Of a DNA stretch of 64,000 nucleotides, positions 34,881 to 48,129 are shown piece by piece. The DNA is from Uloborus plumipes. Taxonomy: Eukaryota; Arthropoda; Arachnida; Araneae; Uloboridae. The stretch covers positions 1-64,000 of the forward strand of contig JAXGGA010001167.1 in the NCBI GenBank assembly GCA_038373865.1, written 5' to 3'. Numbering within the stretch: the stretch's first letter is position 1; each line of letters begins with the position of its first letter. The position numbers and the translations under genes are program-made. The notes under the pieces are model-generated. The model ran no database searches, had not been told where the DNA came from, and was given only the letters and a program-made list of their open reading frames with translations.

Positions 34881-35738
34881 ATTTAGTATATTTTAAATTA
34901 CATACACACGATTAATAGTTTGTGCAAAAAAAAATAATTAACATAAGTTTGTAATTAGTGCCTGCTAGAGATGATTCGGGCTCAGCCCGGACTCTGTAAG
35001 TTCAAACAGCTTTCGAGCTCGGGCTTATAGTTAGCTATTCGTTCTTCAGTCTCACAAATACAACGTTAACGAGCAAAAATATTTATGTCCGGATTGCTTT
35101 GTTGGGGAAGAGTTTGAGAAATGGCATATATCACTTCATCTATCACACATCGTTTCTCGAGGCCCTCATACCTGGAAGTAATTGAATGGTCAAATGAAAC
35201 AACCCCCGTGGTGCTTGAAAGGCCATTAAGAGGCAAAAGGCATAAAACGTATTCCTTCTGATGTTGAAAGGTTGAGGGTTGACAAAATTGCTACGATTCT
35301 GGAAGGAGTATTGTAAATAGTCATGAGAAAGATCCTACGTTAGATAATAGATACTACTGGTAAAACGTTAGAATTCGAGATTGGCCGCATTTTATTCGGT
35401 TCTCACATCACAGGGGGTCCGAACTTTTAAGGGGATGCGCCGTAGGGTCACCGCAACTTGCGTTATCTTACGGGGGGATCTTGTAAAACCGTGTGACAAT
35501 TGACAATTCAAGCTTGCAGGTGGTCACCAGGAATGAGAGATCAGTATTGGATGGGCACTGTTTTTTTTTTTTTTCTCTTTTTAGTCATTTTCCAATTGGC
35601 CTCAAGAGAGTGCCTTCAACAGCTGTTGCCTTCTTTAATAACACGTGCATATGTTCATGATGATTGTAGCTCAGCTACCAACGTACAATTTGCTTAAAAT
35701 ATCAAAGGGAAATTAGTATAAAAATACTAAAATGCTTG

Positions 35739-38700
35739 TAGTCCAGGCTAGAAGGCCATATACCTAAAATTTTTACATATATGACATTTTTTGGCAGTTT
35801 CTATATGAATTTGACCTTCTGATTCCGAATCCGTTGAGTGCCAGACGCTAAATCTTGAGCATTTTTGTCAAAATGGCGAAATCCAATATGGCTGCTGTAA
35901 AAGTTATGAAGCAAATTAATGGAATCGTGTGTGCAATAAAACATTTATGCACTTAAAAATGATTGTACTCTTTAGTCAAAATGTAATTCTATTGAAAATT
36001 TATATTTATGAAAAGTATACGAATAAAAAAATTATCAAAATGTAAAATTCAAGATATCAGCCTAAAAAAGTTGTAAGGTTCGTTTTCAGGTATTAATCAT
36101 TTTTTAAACCGTAATTTACATGAAAATAGAATGTTTTAACAAAGATAAATGTTTAAAATGATATGCAGGGAGCATAAAAAATGTGATTTAGCCAAAAAAT
36201 AACACTAAAAATATTTAGAAACATTCCAAACTTAAGTTTCGGGATTTTGCCGGTTTAAACCAATTTCCTGCAAGAAACAAGTTTCTTTTGCGAAAAAGTT
36301 TCCCATATTGATACAAGTTGCATGAATGCGAACTTCTCATTGGTGTGAAAGATAATTTTAGCTACCAGTTGGAAGGTATATCCAACCTGTTTGTTTAGTG
36401 TTTTACCTTCAGCTCGATAATGGATTGTCCAGATTGACTTCACCCAAGTAAGGGTATGTACAATCTCTCGATATTGTAGTTTTGGATGAATTGCAAAACA
36501 AATAAGCGGCTTAGCTATTTGCTTGCAATTTTTGCCTTAGCACTGGCCATATTTGTTAAACTGCTCCAGGAGCTTTCCTTGTAAGCCAGAAAAGTGCTGA
36601 ACTGTTACCATCAGCCTATCTAAGAGTTTTTGGGAAGTTTACAATTTCTTGCCGTAAAGTGACTTACTTTAATTTGGAAGGTTTCTAAATTCTTTTGGAA
36701 TACTACTGACTTTAGCTAAATAGTGAGTTACAATCACATCAGCTTCTTAATGAGAAACAAAAGCTTGTTGAATTCCAACACCAATCTAATCGGAAAAGAA
36801 TCGGTACCAGTAACAATTACACATTGACCTGGGGATCGAACACAGTCGACTCACAACAAACTTAATTACTTGCGTCTTATTTGGTACTATTTTCAGTAAG
36901 ATAGATCTTTTAGAAAGTGGTGATTTTTCATTAAGTTCAAAAACACAATAGACATTTTCTCTTGTGTGGCTAGACGTTGTGACGTAGTACTAAATTTATC
37001 GTATCTCTTAAACAGATTGTGCACCGCAAGAATGGTTTGTTTTTCGTGCTTAATAAGGTTTTCTGCACCATCAATACAATTACTCAAGGAGGTAGCTTTG
37101 CGAGTATAGGTACTACCCACAATGTTGCACATTCACCAAGAATGATAATTTCTGGAATACTCTTACCGCCTACCCTGAAAACTGTCTTTAGTTTTGACTC
37201 TTGTGCAGATTTATTTGGACCTCATATTTCACTCATCATCAAATAAAGCAGTAGGAAGAGGAGTCAGTTCATGACTAAATAATTTCTGCAAGGAAGCTTT
37301 CCCTTGATGACTCCATTAAACCATATACCATTCTTGTGTCTGGCGTATGATTTGAAGTAGATTTTAGTCTTTGCGGTGAACGTAAGCATTGTTTTAACCT
37401 TTTTAATGTTTTGTGGCATCCTTGAGGACACGTTTTGTCACATGCATGCATCTGTGTCTTGCCAATTTTACCCGAGTCCTCTGCATTTAAAGCCCTATCA
37501 ATACTTTACGTTTAAGTCTATATCATATCAAGAAAGGAAAAAAAAAACTAAACACATTTTTGTAGAGATGGTAGATATAGTGATTTGTACTGTCATTAGA
37601 AGTAGTAAAATGAAAAAAGGCTTTCTGTTAAAATAAAGCATCAAAATAGAAAACTTTGCAAATTTTTTTAGTTAAGTAGTAACAATTTTTTGTTCTGCTG
37701 TCTCACAGGTATTTTTGAAATTACTGCAAAATATTTAATGAATCTTCCAGATAAGTCTCAAGACTTTTCTCCCTTTTAGTTTAGTAACAATGTTTTGTTC
37801 GGTTGATTCGCAGACGCTTCTAAAGTTATCACAAAACATCTATCGAATATTTCTCATTAGCCCTAAGAATGTTCTCGCTTTTTTATTAGGAAAAAATAAT
37901 TTTTTGTAGTGGTGTTTCTCATACGATTCTCTTATTACCGGAAAATATGTTTTTTATTTGTCTGATATGTTTTAAGCCAATTTCTCTCTTCACAGTTTCA
38001 CTAAAAACAAAGCGAAACACTCCTGAAAAATAATGGGCAGTTATAGGCTTAATTTCTGCCAGTAACATACCTGGAAGAAATCAGGAAAGTTTCCTGCTAA
38101 AGTCAGAAACCTAGCTAAAGAATTTATAACGCTTCCAAACAAAAGTCAGTCACTTTACGGCAATAAATCGGAAACTTGCAAAAAACAAGGGATAGGATGA
38201 TGGTAGCAGTTCGGCACCTTTCTGGCTTACCAGGAAAGCTCCTGGAGCAGTTTAACAAATATGGCTGCAGCTAAGGCAGAAATTTCAAGCAAATAGCTGA
38301 GCCGCTAATTTGTTTGAAATTCGTCCAAAACTACAATATCGAGAGATTGCACATACCCTTACTTGGGTGATGTCAATCTGAACAATCTATAATCCAGCTG
38401 AAGACGAAACACTAAACAAACAGGTTGGATATACCTTCCAACTGGTAGTTAAAAATATGTTTCACACCGGTGAGAAGTTCGCATTCATGCAACTTGTATC
38501 AAAATGGGAAACTTTTTCGCAAAAGAAACTTGTTTCTTGCAGGAAATTGATTTAAACCGACAAAATCCCGAAACTTAAGTTTGGAATGTTTCTAAATATT
38601 TTTAGTGTTATTTTTAGGCTAAATCACATTTTTATGCTCCCTGCATATCATTTTAAACATTTATCTTTGTTAAAACATTCTACTTTCATGTAAATTACGG

Positions 38701-39081
38701 TTTAAAAAATGATTAATACCTGAAAACAAACCTTACAACGTTTCAGGCTGACATCTTGAATTTTACCATTTTGATAATTTTTTTCTTCGTATACTTTTCA
38801 TAAATATGAATTTTCGATAGAATTATATTTTGACTAAAGAGTACAATCATTTTTGAGTGTATAAAATGTTTCATTGCACTTACGTTTCCATTAATTTGTT
38901 CACACCTTTTACAGCAGCCATATTGGATTTCGCCATTTTGACAAAAATGCTCAAGGTTTAGCGTCTGGCACTCAACGGATTCGGAATCAGCAGGTCAAAT
39001 TCATATAGAAACCGCCAAAAAATGTCATATATGTAAAAATTTTAGGTTCGATGACATTTCAATGGACACTAGCCTGGACTA
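35739..39081. mobile_element. 3.3-kb element with about 1-kb inverted arms
   Basis: Left arm about 35739-36718 is the diverged reverse complement of right arm about 38096-39081; outer ends are TAGTCCAGGCTAG and its mirror. The 1.4-kb centre has no intact gene. On the minus strand pieces such as VIVTGTDSFPIRL (about 36800) and EADVIVTHYLAK (about 36735) look like remnants of a repeat-encoded protein. No clear target duplication is seen. It could be a foldback or MULE-type element. Confidence 0.7.
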
Positions 39082-39985
39082 TTGAAAACTATAAAAAATC
39101 TGGTACATTTTGTAACAAACGAAAAGCGCAAGAAACAAAGAATAAAAAACGAATGAAGTAAAAACCTTATGTCCACCCTGCTGAGAAAACTGAACCTTAT
39201 GTCTTAGCTGTCCAAAATTGTGGACCTTATGTCTGTCAGACCTTATGACCCATGGATCTTATCTGGACCTTCTTAAGTCTGCCGGATCATCTGTATATTG
39301 TACCTTTTGAATTTGAGCCTTGGACTTGGACCCTTGGTTTTGGACGTTTTATCCGCGTCCCGTGAAAAACAGGCAAAAGCTATGAAAAGTTTTTTATATC
39401 AACTACTAATGCTCTATCAAGCTGGGAAGGAAACGAGCTACAATCAAAGCAGGTGAGGAAAAAAAATTACATATTTCGCCATCTTGTTTTGCAATTTACG
39501 AATTATCTTAACGTTATTAATTTCAGTCGTCAGTGGGGATATAAGTTTCTCAAAACTGAAAATAATAAAAAAACATCTCATGTCTAAAATATTACAGGAA
39601 AGACTATGCAGTCTAGCCCCTTTGTCTATTAAAAAAGACATCTTGTCAATATCGATACGGACATCATTTTGAATGATTTTGCAGAAATTAAAGCAAGAAG
39701 AGTGGTTTTATAAGCACATCTTATATGACTTTTTATTTTACTATGATGTTACACGAGAGGGTGTTTTAAGAATAATATTTTACTCTAATTAATTATTTTT
39801 TATATTATTAGTTTTATAATCTCATGCTATTTTTATTTTTTAAAATCACTGCTTTTAATTTTAAAATTATTATAACAATGCAAATACATATTCCAGTTCA
39901 TTTGAAAAAAAATTACTTTTGTCTTAGTCTTGGTCAATCATATGTGCTTGAAAAAAAAACAAGAAGTTCTGTCAAGAACTAAACG

Positions 39986-41088
39986 AGCCTACTTTCCCGT
40001 ACATCGACATCGGCATTCTAGCATCTGATCATTATTCTCTTGATTATCTAAGACTAAAAATTATGTCAAACATACCTTTTTAGCACTTGAAGCTGATTTC
40101 TAAAAGCAAAATATACCCTCTCATCAGATGAAATAGACACATAAAAAGTAAATAAATGAATAAATAAAGTTTTGTCGCACCTTTTAAAGAATGTAACTGT
40201 TACAGTTCTTCCGTAGAAAAATTCCTCAATTGTTTTCAAAAAAAATTAAAAGTACAAAGTACATCAAACACATTTTATCAAGAAAGAAAAAAAAAAGAAA
40301 AGAAACACAATTCCTTGATCAAGAAAGGACAAGAATTTATTACTGTTTAATCCGTTGCCAGTTGTTAAATATAAATAAAGAATAAAATGCCCTGGTGAAT
40401 GAAACATTTTTGTTACAAGAAAAATCGTCTGCCAAAAATAATAATAATAATAATAATAAATTCAATAAAACAAATGAATAAATAAACAAAAAATCGTCTG
40501 CACAGTCAGTCATTTTTTTCGGACTGTTTACTCAAAAGTTATTAGGGGTGACAGCTTGCTTGAGCGGTTCAATGTTGAACGAACAAATTGTTCAAATCGG
40601 AAATGTAAATACGGGAATGAAGTATCCTTGAAAAGTTCTTTCCAACAAAAAAAAGTTTGTTCAAATCGACTGTTCATTTTAAATAAGTTCGCAAGTTTTT
40701 TGAACGTTGACAAATTTGAACGTTAACTGGTATAGAAATCAAACTATTTGACGAATTGATATGTTCTGTACTCGCCGAGATCTTTTCAACAAAAAAAAGT
40801 TTGTCCAAATCGGACTGTTCATTCAAAAGTTATTAGGGGGGACAGACAGACCGACCGACCGACCGACCGACACACAAATTCCCCATCTCAATACCCTACT
40901 TTCAAATTTTTAATTTTTCGATATTCATTTTACCTTTTTATTTTTTTCACTTGGCGATATTTTTTTTGACTTGGCGATATTTTTTAACTTGGCGATATTT
41001 TTTGGACTTGGCGATATTTTTTAGATGCATTAAGCTACTTTTAATACTTTTTTCGTCTTTCTTTTATTTTAAACGGGAAAGTAGGCTA
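39986..41088. mobile_element. Possible DNA transposon with AGCCTACTTTCCCGT ends
   Basis: AGCCTACTTTCCCGT at 39988 is mirrored by ACGGGAAAGTAGGCT ending at 41088. Inside are two copies of AACAAAAAAAAGTTTGT(T/C)CAAATCG (40641, 40789), each followed by a GTTATTAGGGG or related phrase. No coding and no certain target duplication. Confidence 0.4.
40949..41022. repeat. ACTTGGCGATATTTTTT tandem repeat
   Basis: Four units of 18-20 bp at 40949, 40969, 40987 and 41006. A GACC tetranucleotide run (CGACCGACC) lies just upstream at about 40846-40871. Confidence 0.9.
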
Positions 41089-42529
41089 AAAACGGGGGTT
41101 GGGGGGGGGGGCGCCAAATAAATCTCTGCTTGTGCGAAATTTTTACGTCGAGCCGGCCCTGCTTGATATTAAATCTCGTTTTAGCTATTTTTCGAAAGAA
41201 ATATAATGTCCGCACCTTGCATCTTTCGTGTTTGATTTTGACTTATTTTGAGAATCTATTCACAGCAGAAGTAACTACTTTAATATTTATCTCCAAGAAA
41301 CGTTGTGTGTCACTGCTCTTGAGTCTGTGCGTAGAATTAAAATAATAATGCTATTATTACTACCACTAACTACTACTATTATTAATAATGATAATAAACT
41401 CGTAAAATTTAATTTTATGTAATGAACTTATGATCACATTATTTTGAAAAATATTCGCATGTTTAATTTGAAATTTGCTTCATATATTTTTGAGAGTAAA
41501 ATGAACACTTGTTTAAGTTATATTTTACGTTGAAATTTTACTTTTTTTATCTGTAATTTAAAGAAAATTAATATTCATTTAGCGTTAAAATTAAAAAAAA
41601 ATTTTTCATAATACGCGGTTTTTGAAGAAAAAAAAAATATATTTATTCATTCCTTACATTATTTTTGCATGATACTAAGACTGTTATATATTGAATAATG
41701 ATCTAATTGTAATTGCAGTATTGAATTGGGTGCTAAGTTCTAAAAGTAAAGTAAAACTATTTACTTGACTTTTTTTTTTTTTGAGATGCTAATTTTTTGA
41801 TCGAAGTAATTTAAATTTTTAAACAACTTAAGTAACACACAACAAGAGAAAATTACCTGTATTTTCGTGTTAGCTTACTAATTTTTCTTACTTTGTAGTT
41901 ACTAATTGATACACATTTTTATGACATTGGAGTTGAAAAGCAAACGTTCAATAATAGTAATGTTGATAAACGAGATATTTTTATTCCAAATTAGAATTAT
42001 ATTTTCAAATAACTAAGAAATAGTTTACATGGAAACTATTCTGTTTTAACTTTTAAGTGATGAAATAATAAGGCTGGCTTAATTGAGTATTATTTTGATA
42101 ACTAAATTATTTTTTTAAAGTTGAAGCCGACAAAATATTTTATCACTGCATTTCCATAAAAATCTTTAAAAAGAACTGAATTATCATTAAAGAAAGCAAG
42201 TTATTTATCTTCCACACAAATTATTTTAAATTGAAATTTTCAAACCTAATTTTTTGCTTATTTCAAAATGGAACTTTCAAAATTAGGTGAAAGCATCGTT
42301 CTCAGCATAGGCACAGTTGAAGCAAAAACAAATGCGTGCATGGAGGAGAGAAAGGGTAAGAAGCAATAATTAAAAAAAAAAAAAATCAAAAGAAAAAAAA
42401 AAATATTAGAAACATTTTTCACATATTGTTGAAGATCAAATGCCAGATGAATAGTTATAAAGGGAATTTTTCCCTTTTCGAATATTTGTCGAAATTCGAA
42501 ATTTCAATCGAACATTTGTCCTTTTAAAG
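41089..42529. other. Spacer, no gene seen
   Basis: Strongly AT-rich; no coding or clear repeat apart from A and T runs. Confidence 0.55.
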
Positions 42530-43122
42530 TTACCAAAGACGACCCTTCAATTTTGAAAAAGTTCCGTGGTGGGCCCTAAATCTCCCCTCCCCTAACACCA
42601 ACGCAGATCGTCTAAAACTGCGTTTTTACAATTACAATTTCAAAAAAAGTTTCGGGGCAGAACCCCCGCACCTCCGTTTTCCTAAAACAATCAGATATGA
42701 TCTATAATTGTGTTTTTAAAAATTCCAATTTCCAAAAATGTCCAGAGAAGCGCCTCCGAACCCTTCAACTACTACCATTGTCAAAAATTGTTTAGAATGC
42801 ATTTTTAAGACTGCAATTTAAATAATTTTCCAAAAAGAGGGCGCTCGAATATCTAATCTGCGTATTATCAACAAAGATAGTCTAAAATTGTGTTTTTAGC
42901 AATACAATTTCGAAAAAAATCCCCGATCCCACCTTTCCATAGCACAATTTGCGATAATAATTGAGTTTTTAAAGTTTCGATATCGAAAAATGGACGGAAG
43001 AGCGCACTCGAACCTCTTCTCCCATAACATTACCAAAGATCGCCAAAAATGCATTTTTAAGATCACAAATTCGGAAAATATTCCGGGGGAGGTAGCCCCG
43101 TACCTTCTTACTTCTAGGTAAA
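42530..43122. repeat. Degenerate satellite, about six units of 75-93 bp
   Basis: Recurrent pattern (A)GAT(C)GTCTAAAATTG(C)GTTTTTAA..CAATTTC.AAAAA...GGGG..ACCCCC, at about 42606, 42699, 42791, 42877, 42951 and 43037. It ends 8 bp before the Tc1 element at 43130. Confidence 0.7.
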
Positions 43123-43129
43123 TAATATA

Positions 43130-44557
43130 CACTGGCGGAAAAAAAAATCCCAACACCAAGAAAAAATTGCCGTAGAGTAATGAAATTTGGGCAATGCAAT
43201 TGTCTAGTTAACATGTTTAATTGATTAAATGTACAAGATCACTGGCTAATTTAAGCTCAAGAAAATGCTGTGCAAATGTGAAATTATGTTAATTTAATAG
43301 AGGGTGTAACCTCCAGAATTTTGAAGGCAAGCCTACAAGCGTGCATGCATTATGTCATACAGGTGCCGAATGTCACTTTGTGGTATGGAGTTCCATGCTT
43401 GTTGCACTTGCTGTGTCAATACTAGGACCGTCATTGCTGACTGTGGATGATGCTCGAGGTGCCATCCCATGATATCCCATACGTTATCAATTGGAGACAG
43501 ACCTGGTGATTTTGCAGGTCATGGTAACATGTCAGCACTCTGTAGAGCACATTGCGTTACAGCAGCGATGTGAGGGCGAGCGTTATCCGGTTGGAAAACG
43601 CCCCCTTGAATGCTACTCATGAAGGGCTGTACTACTGGTTAAATTAACAGACTGACGACAAATTTTCAGTCAGTGAGTTTGGGATAACCACAAGAATGCC
43701 CCTGCTGTCGTAGGAAATTGCTCCAGAGACCATAACTCCAGGTGTGAGTCCCGTGTGTCTAGGCCGTAGACCGCTTGGATGCAGGCGGTCCCCTGGCCTC
43801 CTTCTGACCAATATACAGCCACCACTGGCACTAATTCAGAATCTGTTTTCATCAAAAATTACAACAGATCTCCACTCCGACCTCCAGTGAGCTCTGTCGT
43901 GGCACCACTGCCGTCGGAAAAGGTAATGGTTTGCAGTCAATGGAATACCGGCTACAGGCTGCCTGGCTCAGAGCTGTCCTTGAAGTAAACAGTTTCTTAC
44001 CGTTCCTTGGGTCACGACGGTACCAACTGCAGCTCGAATGTCAGCCGCAGATGCAGTACGATGCGCCACAGCCGTACGCAAGATTCGGCGATCTTCCTTC
44101 TCAGTCGTGCCACGTGGCAGCTCGGAACTCGATCTTCTTGAGGTAGTACCATCCCTTGCCCATAGCTTCCAATAATCATGCATGGTGGAAACATTCCCAC
44201 CCAAGTCTTTCTGCAATATCGCGAAATGAAAATCCACCTTCTCGTAGCCAATTTGTACGACCTCGTTTAAACTCGGTGAGCTGTTGATAATGGCTTCTTC
44301 GTCTTCTTAAAAGGTATTCCTGGCTAACATGAACGCAATTCGTCCAATTTCACGGAAAAATAATACTCACGAGCTTCACAACACGCTTTTAAAACAAGCC
44401 TTATTTGCATGTTCTGAGTGACGCCAGCTGCGCCACACTTATGCGCGGAACACGAAATTTCAATCGATGTCATCTTTCAGTTGTATAAACACGCCTATCA
44501 AATTTCGTTTATTTAACACAAGTCTTTCTTGGTGTTGGGATTTTTTTTCCGCCAGTG
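43130..44557 (-). mobile_element. Degenerate Tc1-type DNA transposon
   Basis: Inverted ends CACTGGCGGAAAAAA... (about 33 bp with one indel) are flanked by TA on both sides (43128-43129, 44558-44559). Minus-strand translation shows Tc1 transposase pieces in several frames: an N-terminal HTH region near 44250-43970, then TPGVMVSGAISYDSRG near 43750-43700, DNARPHIAAVTQC near 43595, and SPGLSPIDNVWDIMG near 43500-43440. Multiple stops and frameshifts make it non-functional. Confidence 0.85.
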
Positions 44558-44907
44558 TATTTACGATTAGGAACACATTTTCAACATGACTTCCCTCTTA
44601 GAAATAAGCTGAACCCATTTGTTTCACTCTGTATTTAAGATGCGTTTGAAATTAATGAGGAGTCGTTAATTTCATACTTTTTTGTCCCCGCGACGGGTCA
44701 GAATATGACTAATTATGGTTCTGATTTGAAAATTGCAATGTTCATTGATCTTTGCAAACTCTTAAACTAGCATTTCTTTTTTTCCAAAGTCCCCCCCAAT
44801 GTTCAGCAGCCAGCGACGCCCATGGGTCAAATAGTTTGCAGATTTTGCGCTACAAGTAACCTCCGCTTCGTCGGACATTAGGTAGTACTACAATCAATGC
44901 GTTAAGG

Positions 44908-47605
44908 CAGCGGTTCCCAACCTGGGGTACGCGTACCCCTTGGGGGTACGCAACGACCTGGTTGGGGGTACGCTGAAAATATTTGGTAATGGCGTATTTT
45001 ATTTTTTTGCCATACGTTACGTACGTGGTGGATGAAAAGTACAGTACAGTACTGGCGTGCCTAGTCTACTATCTCTGGTCCGATGGTCTGACTCACGCTC
45101 GCTCGTCAATGTCAGTCGCCCTCTGCCGCTCCCCCTCCTACACTCACTTAGCCACTATCACAATGCACTGCTACCGTCACGTCGTCAGTCACTGCTCGCA
45201 TGGTTCGCTTGCGTAGTTGTTGTCTGTTGCTCTTCGTTACGTGATTGTTTGTTTAGTTTACTTGCTTATTGTGCGTGTTAGTTTTTGACTGATTTGTAAA
45301 CGATTTAACTGTAGTCAAGAAGATGGAAAAGTGGTTAAAAAGTGGATCAGTTAAAACAAATCAGACTGATACGGTAAGTCAGGTGCTTAGCAAGCGTAGT
45401 ACGTCCCGGGACTTAGCAGCAGAAAATTCTTCTTGTGTGAGTACCAGTGATAGTAAACCTCAGAAATCTAGTACTAGTACTGGAACTTCCACAAAGAAAC
45501 GAAAATATTCATCTGAGTACTTGAAATGTGGCTTTTCGTTTACTGGAGAGGAGGAAAGTCCAAACCCACTATGTGTTGTTTGTGGAGAAGTTTTAAGTAA
45601 TGGTAGCATGAAACCTTCCTTACTTTTGCGCCACCTTGAATCCAAACACGCCCAGCACAAAAATAAAGAAATTACCTATTTTGAACGACTTTCAAAAAAT
45701 TATGGGAAAGATGGCGTAGTTTCTTCTTATTTCGCATCAGTTAATAGAGATAATGAAAATGCTTTGGAAACCTCTTTCAAAATTAGCTACCATATTGCAA
45801 AAAGAGGTAAAAACCACACAATCGGTGAGGATTTGATAGCCCCTTGTATAAAAGATGCTGTTCAGTGTATGTTTGGTCAGGACTTTGTTCGTAAGGTGAA
45901 CTCCATCCCGCTGTCAAACAACACAGTTTCACGGCGAATTCGAGACATTTCTGAGTACATTGAAGAAAAAGTTGTTGAGCAATTAAAAGACAGTGATTTG
46001 TTTTCCATCCAAGTTGATGAAAGCGCGGACATTGCTGCTCTAGCAATCTTACTTGTTACTGCAAGGTATGTAAATCCCAACAAGGAGTTTGAAGAAAATC
46101 TGTTGCTGTGCCATGCATTAACTGAGCGTACTACAGGGGAAGATGTGTTCAATGTGATTCACAGCTACTTCTGTGAAAAAGGAATAGACTGGGGTAAATT
46201 ATGTGGTATATGCACTGACGGAGGAAAATCAATGTCCGGCATACATGTTGGTCTTCGGGGGCGCGTAAAAGAAGTGGCCCTCCACGTAGCATGGAGCCAT
46301 TGTTGCATCCACAGACAGAGTCTTGCAGCCAAAAAGTTGCCGTCTTCTTTGAATGATGTTCTCAATGAAGCAGTTAAAGTAGTCAACTTTGTTAAAGCCA
46401 ATGCAACAAACTCCAGACTGTTCAAAGTTCTTTGTGAAGATATGGGTGGCATTCACTCCACTTTGCTTTTGCACACGGAAGTAAGGTGGCTATCTCGCGG
46501 GAAGGTTCTTACAAGACTTTTTGAGCTGAGACATGATTTGCAAGTATTTTTTGAGGAGCATCCTTTTTATTTTGCCTCCAAGTTTCATGATAGTGACTGG
46601 CTTCAAAAGCTTGCTTATTTAGCTGACATTTTTTCTCAAATCAATAAACTCCACTTAGAGTTACAGAACAGCTCAATTACAGTATTCAAAGTTGCTGACA
46701 AAATAGAATCCATGCTGAAGAAAATTGATTTTGGAAAACCTGTATTCAAAACAATCAAGCTGAAGTTTTTGGCACGCTTCATGATTTCTTGAGTGACAAT
46801 AATCTGCCCATATCTAGCGAAGTGAAACATCAAATAGTGACACATTTGACAACCCTGAAGGACTCTTTTATACAGTATTTTCCTAAACGAAGTGACGGAG
46901 AGAACTGGATTGCAGATCCTTTCAATGAGGAAAACGTCAAGACGGCTACATTGCCCGTTCATGAGATGGAAAAGCTCCTAGAACTTTCAAGTGACTCCTC
47001 CTTGAAGTCCGAGTTTAAGAAAAAACCCCTTGGACAATTCTGGGTGAGCATTAGGGATGAATATGGACCCTTAACCACAAAAGCCCTTCTGGTTTTAGTT
47101 CCTTTTACAAACACAGAACTAGTTGAGAGATCGTTCTCTTCCTATGCTTTCATTAAGAATAAGTATAGGAATAAGCTAAATGCAAATCCTGATTTAAGAG
47201 TGTATTTATCAAACTTTGATATTGATTTCAAAATATTATGTGCAACAAAACAGGCCCAAGGGTCACACTAAAACAGTTTTTACTTGTTTTAAGAGTAATT
47301 TTGATTTTTTTCGATACACTTATTTGCTACCGGTAATTGTAGTAGGTTTTCGTGATAAGAAACGTTGTATTTACTTTGTTATTATTTGTTTACAGTTGGT
47401 ATTTAGATTTAATAAGTTTACTAGAAACATATATATAGGCCTAATTTTGAACAATACTTTATTGTCAAATAAAAGATTAAAAAACTCTTGCGTAAATATT
47501 TACTTTCCATGATTAATATTCTTTCAACTTTTTTTCCTTGGGGGTACAATTTGAATAAATATATCACAAGGGGTACGGCATTAAAAAAAAGGTTGGGAAC
47601 CGCTG
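44908..47605 (+). mobile_element. hAT transposon (Charlie/ZBED5-like), 2.7 kb, with 8-bp target duplication
   Basis: Ends are inverted repeats CAGCGGTTCCCAACCT (16 bp), flanked by a perfect 8-bp duplication CGTTAAGG (44900-44907 and 47606-47613), diagnostic of hAT insertion. A GC palindrome GGGGTACGCGTACCCC sits near the left end. The transposase gene is complete except for one frame slip. Confidence 0.93.
45323..47271 (+). pseudogene. hAT transposase with one frameshift
   Basis: The first part (45323-46792, 489 codons) has a BED-type zinc finger (C84, C87, H104, H109), then the RNase-H-like core with likely catalytic Asp residues in QVDES (D232) and CTDGGK (D299) and the VRWLSRG motif. The second part (from about 46750 in another frame, to 47271) contains HDFLSDNN and the C-terminal hAT dimerisation block (PFTNTELVERSFSSYAFIKNKYR). 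The frames join near 46740-46790 by a single slip; no other stop is visible. It resembles ZBED5/SCAND3-like transposases. The frameshift could be a mutation or an assembly error. Confidence 0.85.
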
Positions 47606-47963
47606 CGTTAAGGCATACAGAGACTACAGCGTCACCTTTTTTAGGGATCATCAGTACGGAGCAGCTACCACAGACCTGGCGTTCTAAATAAATTCAGTGA
47701 TCAGTGCGAAGGTAATCTCAGCTTCCTTGAGACATTTTCGGACTTCAGCTCAGTTAATGAATTCCCAGAAACTAGATGCCATGAACGAGCTGCTGTCTTT
47801 CTTTTGCTTTTAATACGCAGATGACTATTTAATTTTGGACAAAAAGTGAAAAGCAGGGAAAGGTATGACTTTTCTTCTGTTGAGATTTACTTATTAATTC
47901 ATGTCGAGTCAAGCAAAAAATTAAATAACGTGATTATTTAGTCAATATTTGAACTGAATTACT

Positions 47964-47969
47964 TTTATT
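47964..47969 (-). terminator. Gene C polyadenylation signal
   Basis: AATAAA on the minus strand, 5 nt after the stop; same stop-to-signal spacing as gene A. Confidence 0.6.
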
Positions 47970-47974
47970 ACGTT

Positions 47975-48129
47975 TTAAAACTTACTTGCAACTTTGCAGT
48001 TAAACACAGCATAAATTACCAGGTGTGCTACTCCCACAAACAAGAACGAGATTCCTCCCCAGAAGAACGTTTCTCGTCCTCCATAAATATCGATTGCGAA
48101 TCCTCCCAGAAGACTTCCCGCTGCTACAC
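47975..48129 (-). CDS. Gene C coding exon 3 (last helix)
   Basis: Acceptor tttttcccag precedes 48129. It reads GVAAGSLLGGFAIDIYGGR, then a hydrophobic helix, and stops after KVASKF (TAA at 47977-47975). The last codons contain CAAGTAAGT, a strong donor consensus, so an alternative transcript could splice onward, but the length matches exons of A and B if it simply terminates. Confidence 0.82.

Noticed and set aside
43670..43855. 61-codon minus-strand open frame
   Set aside because: Out of frame with the Tc1 transposase remnant, whose GVMVSGAISYD block lies in another frame at the same place.
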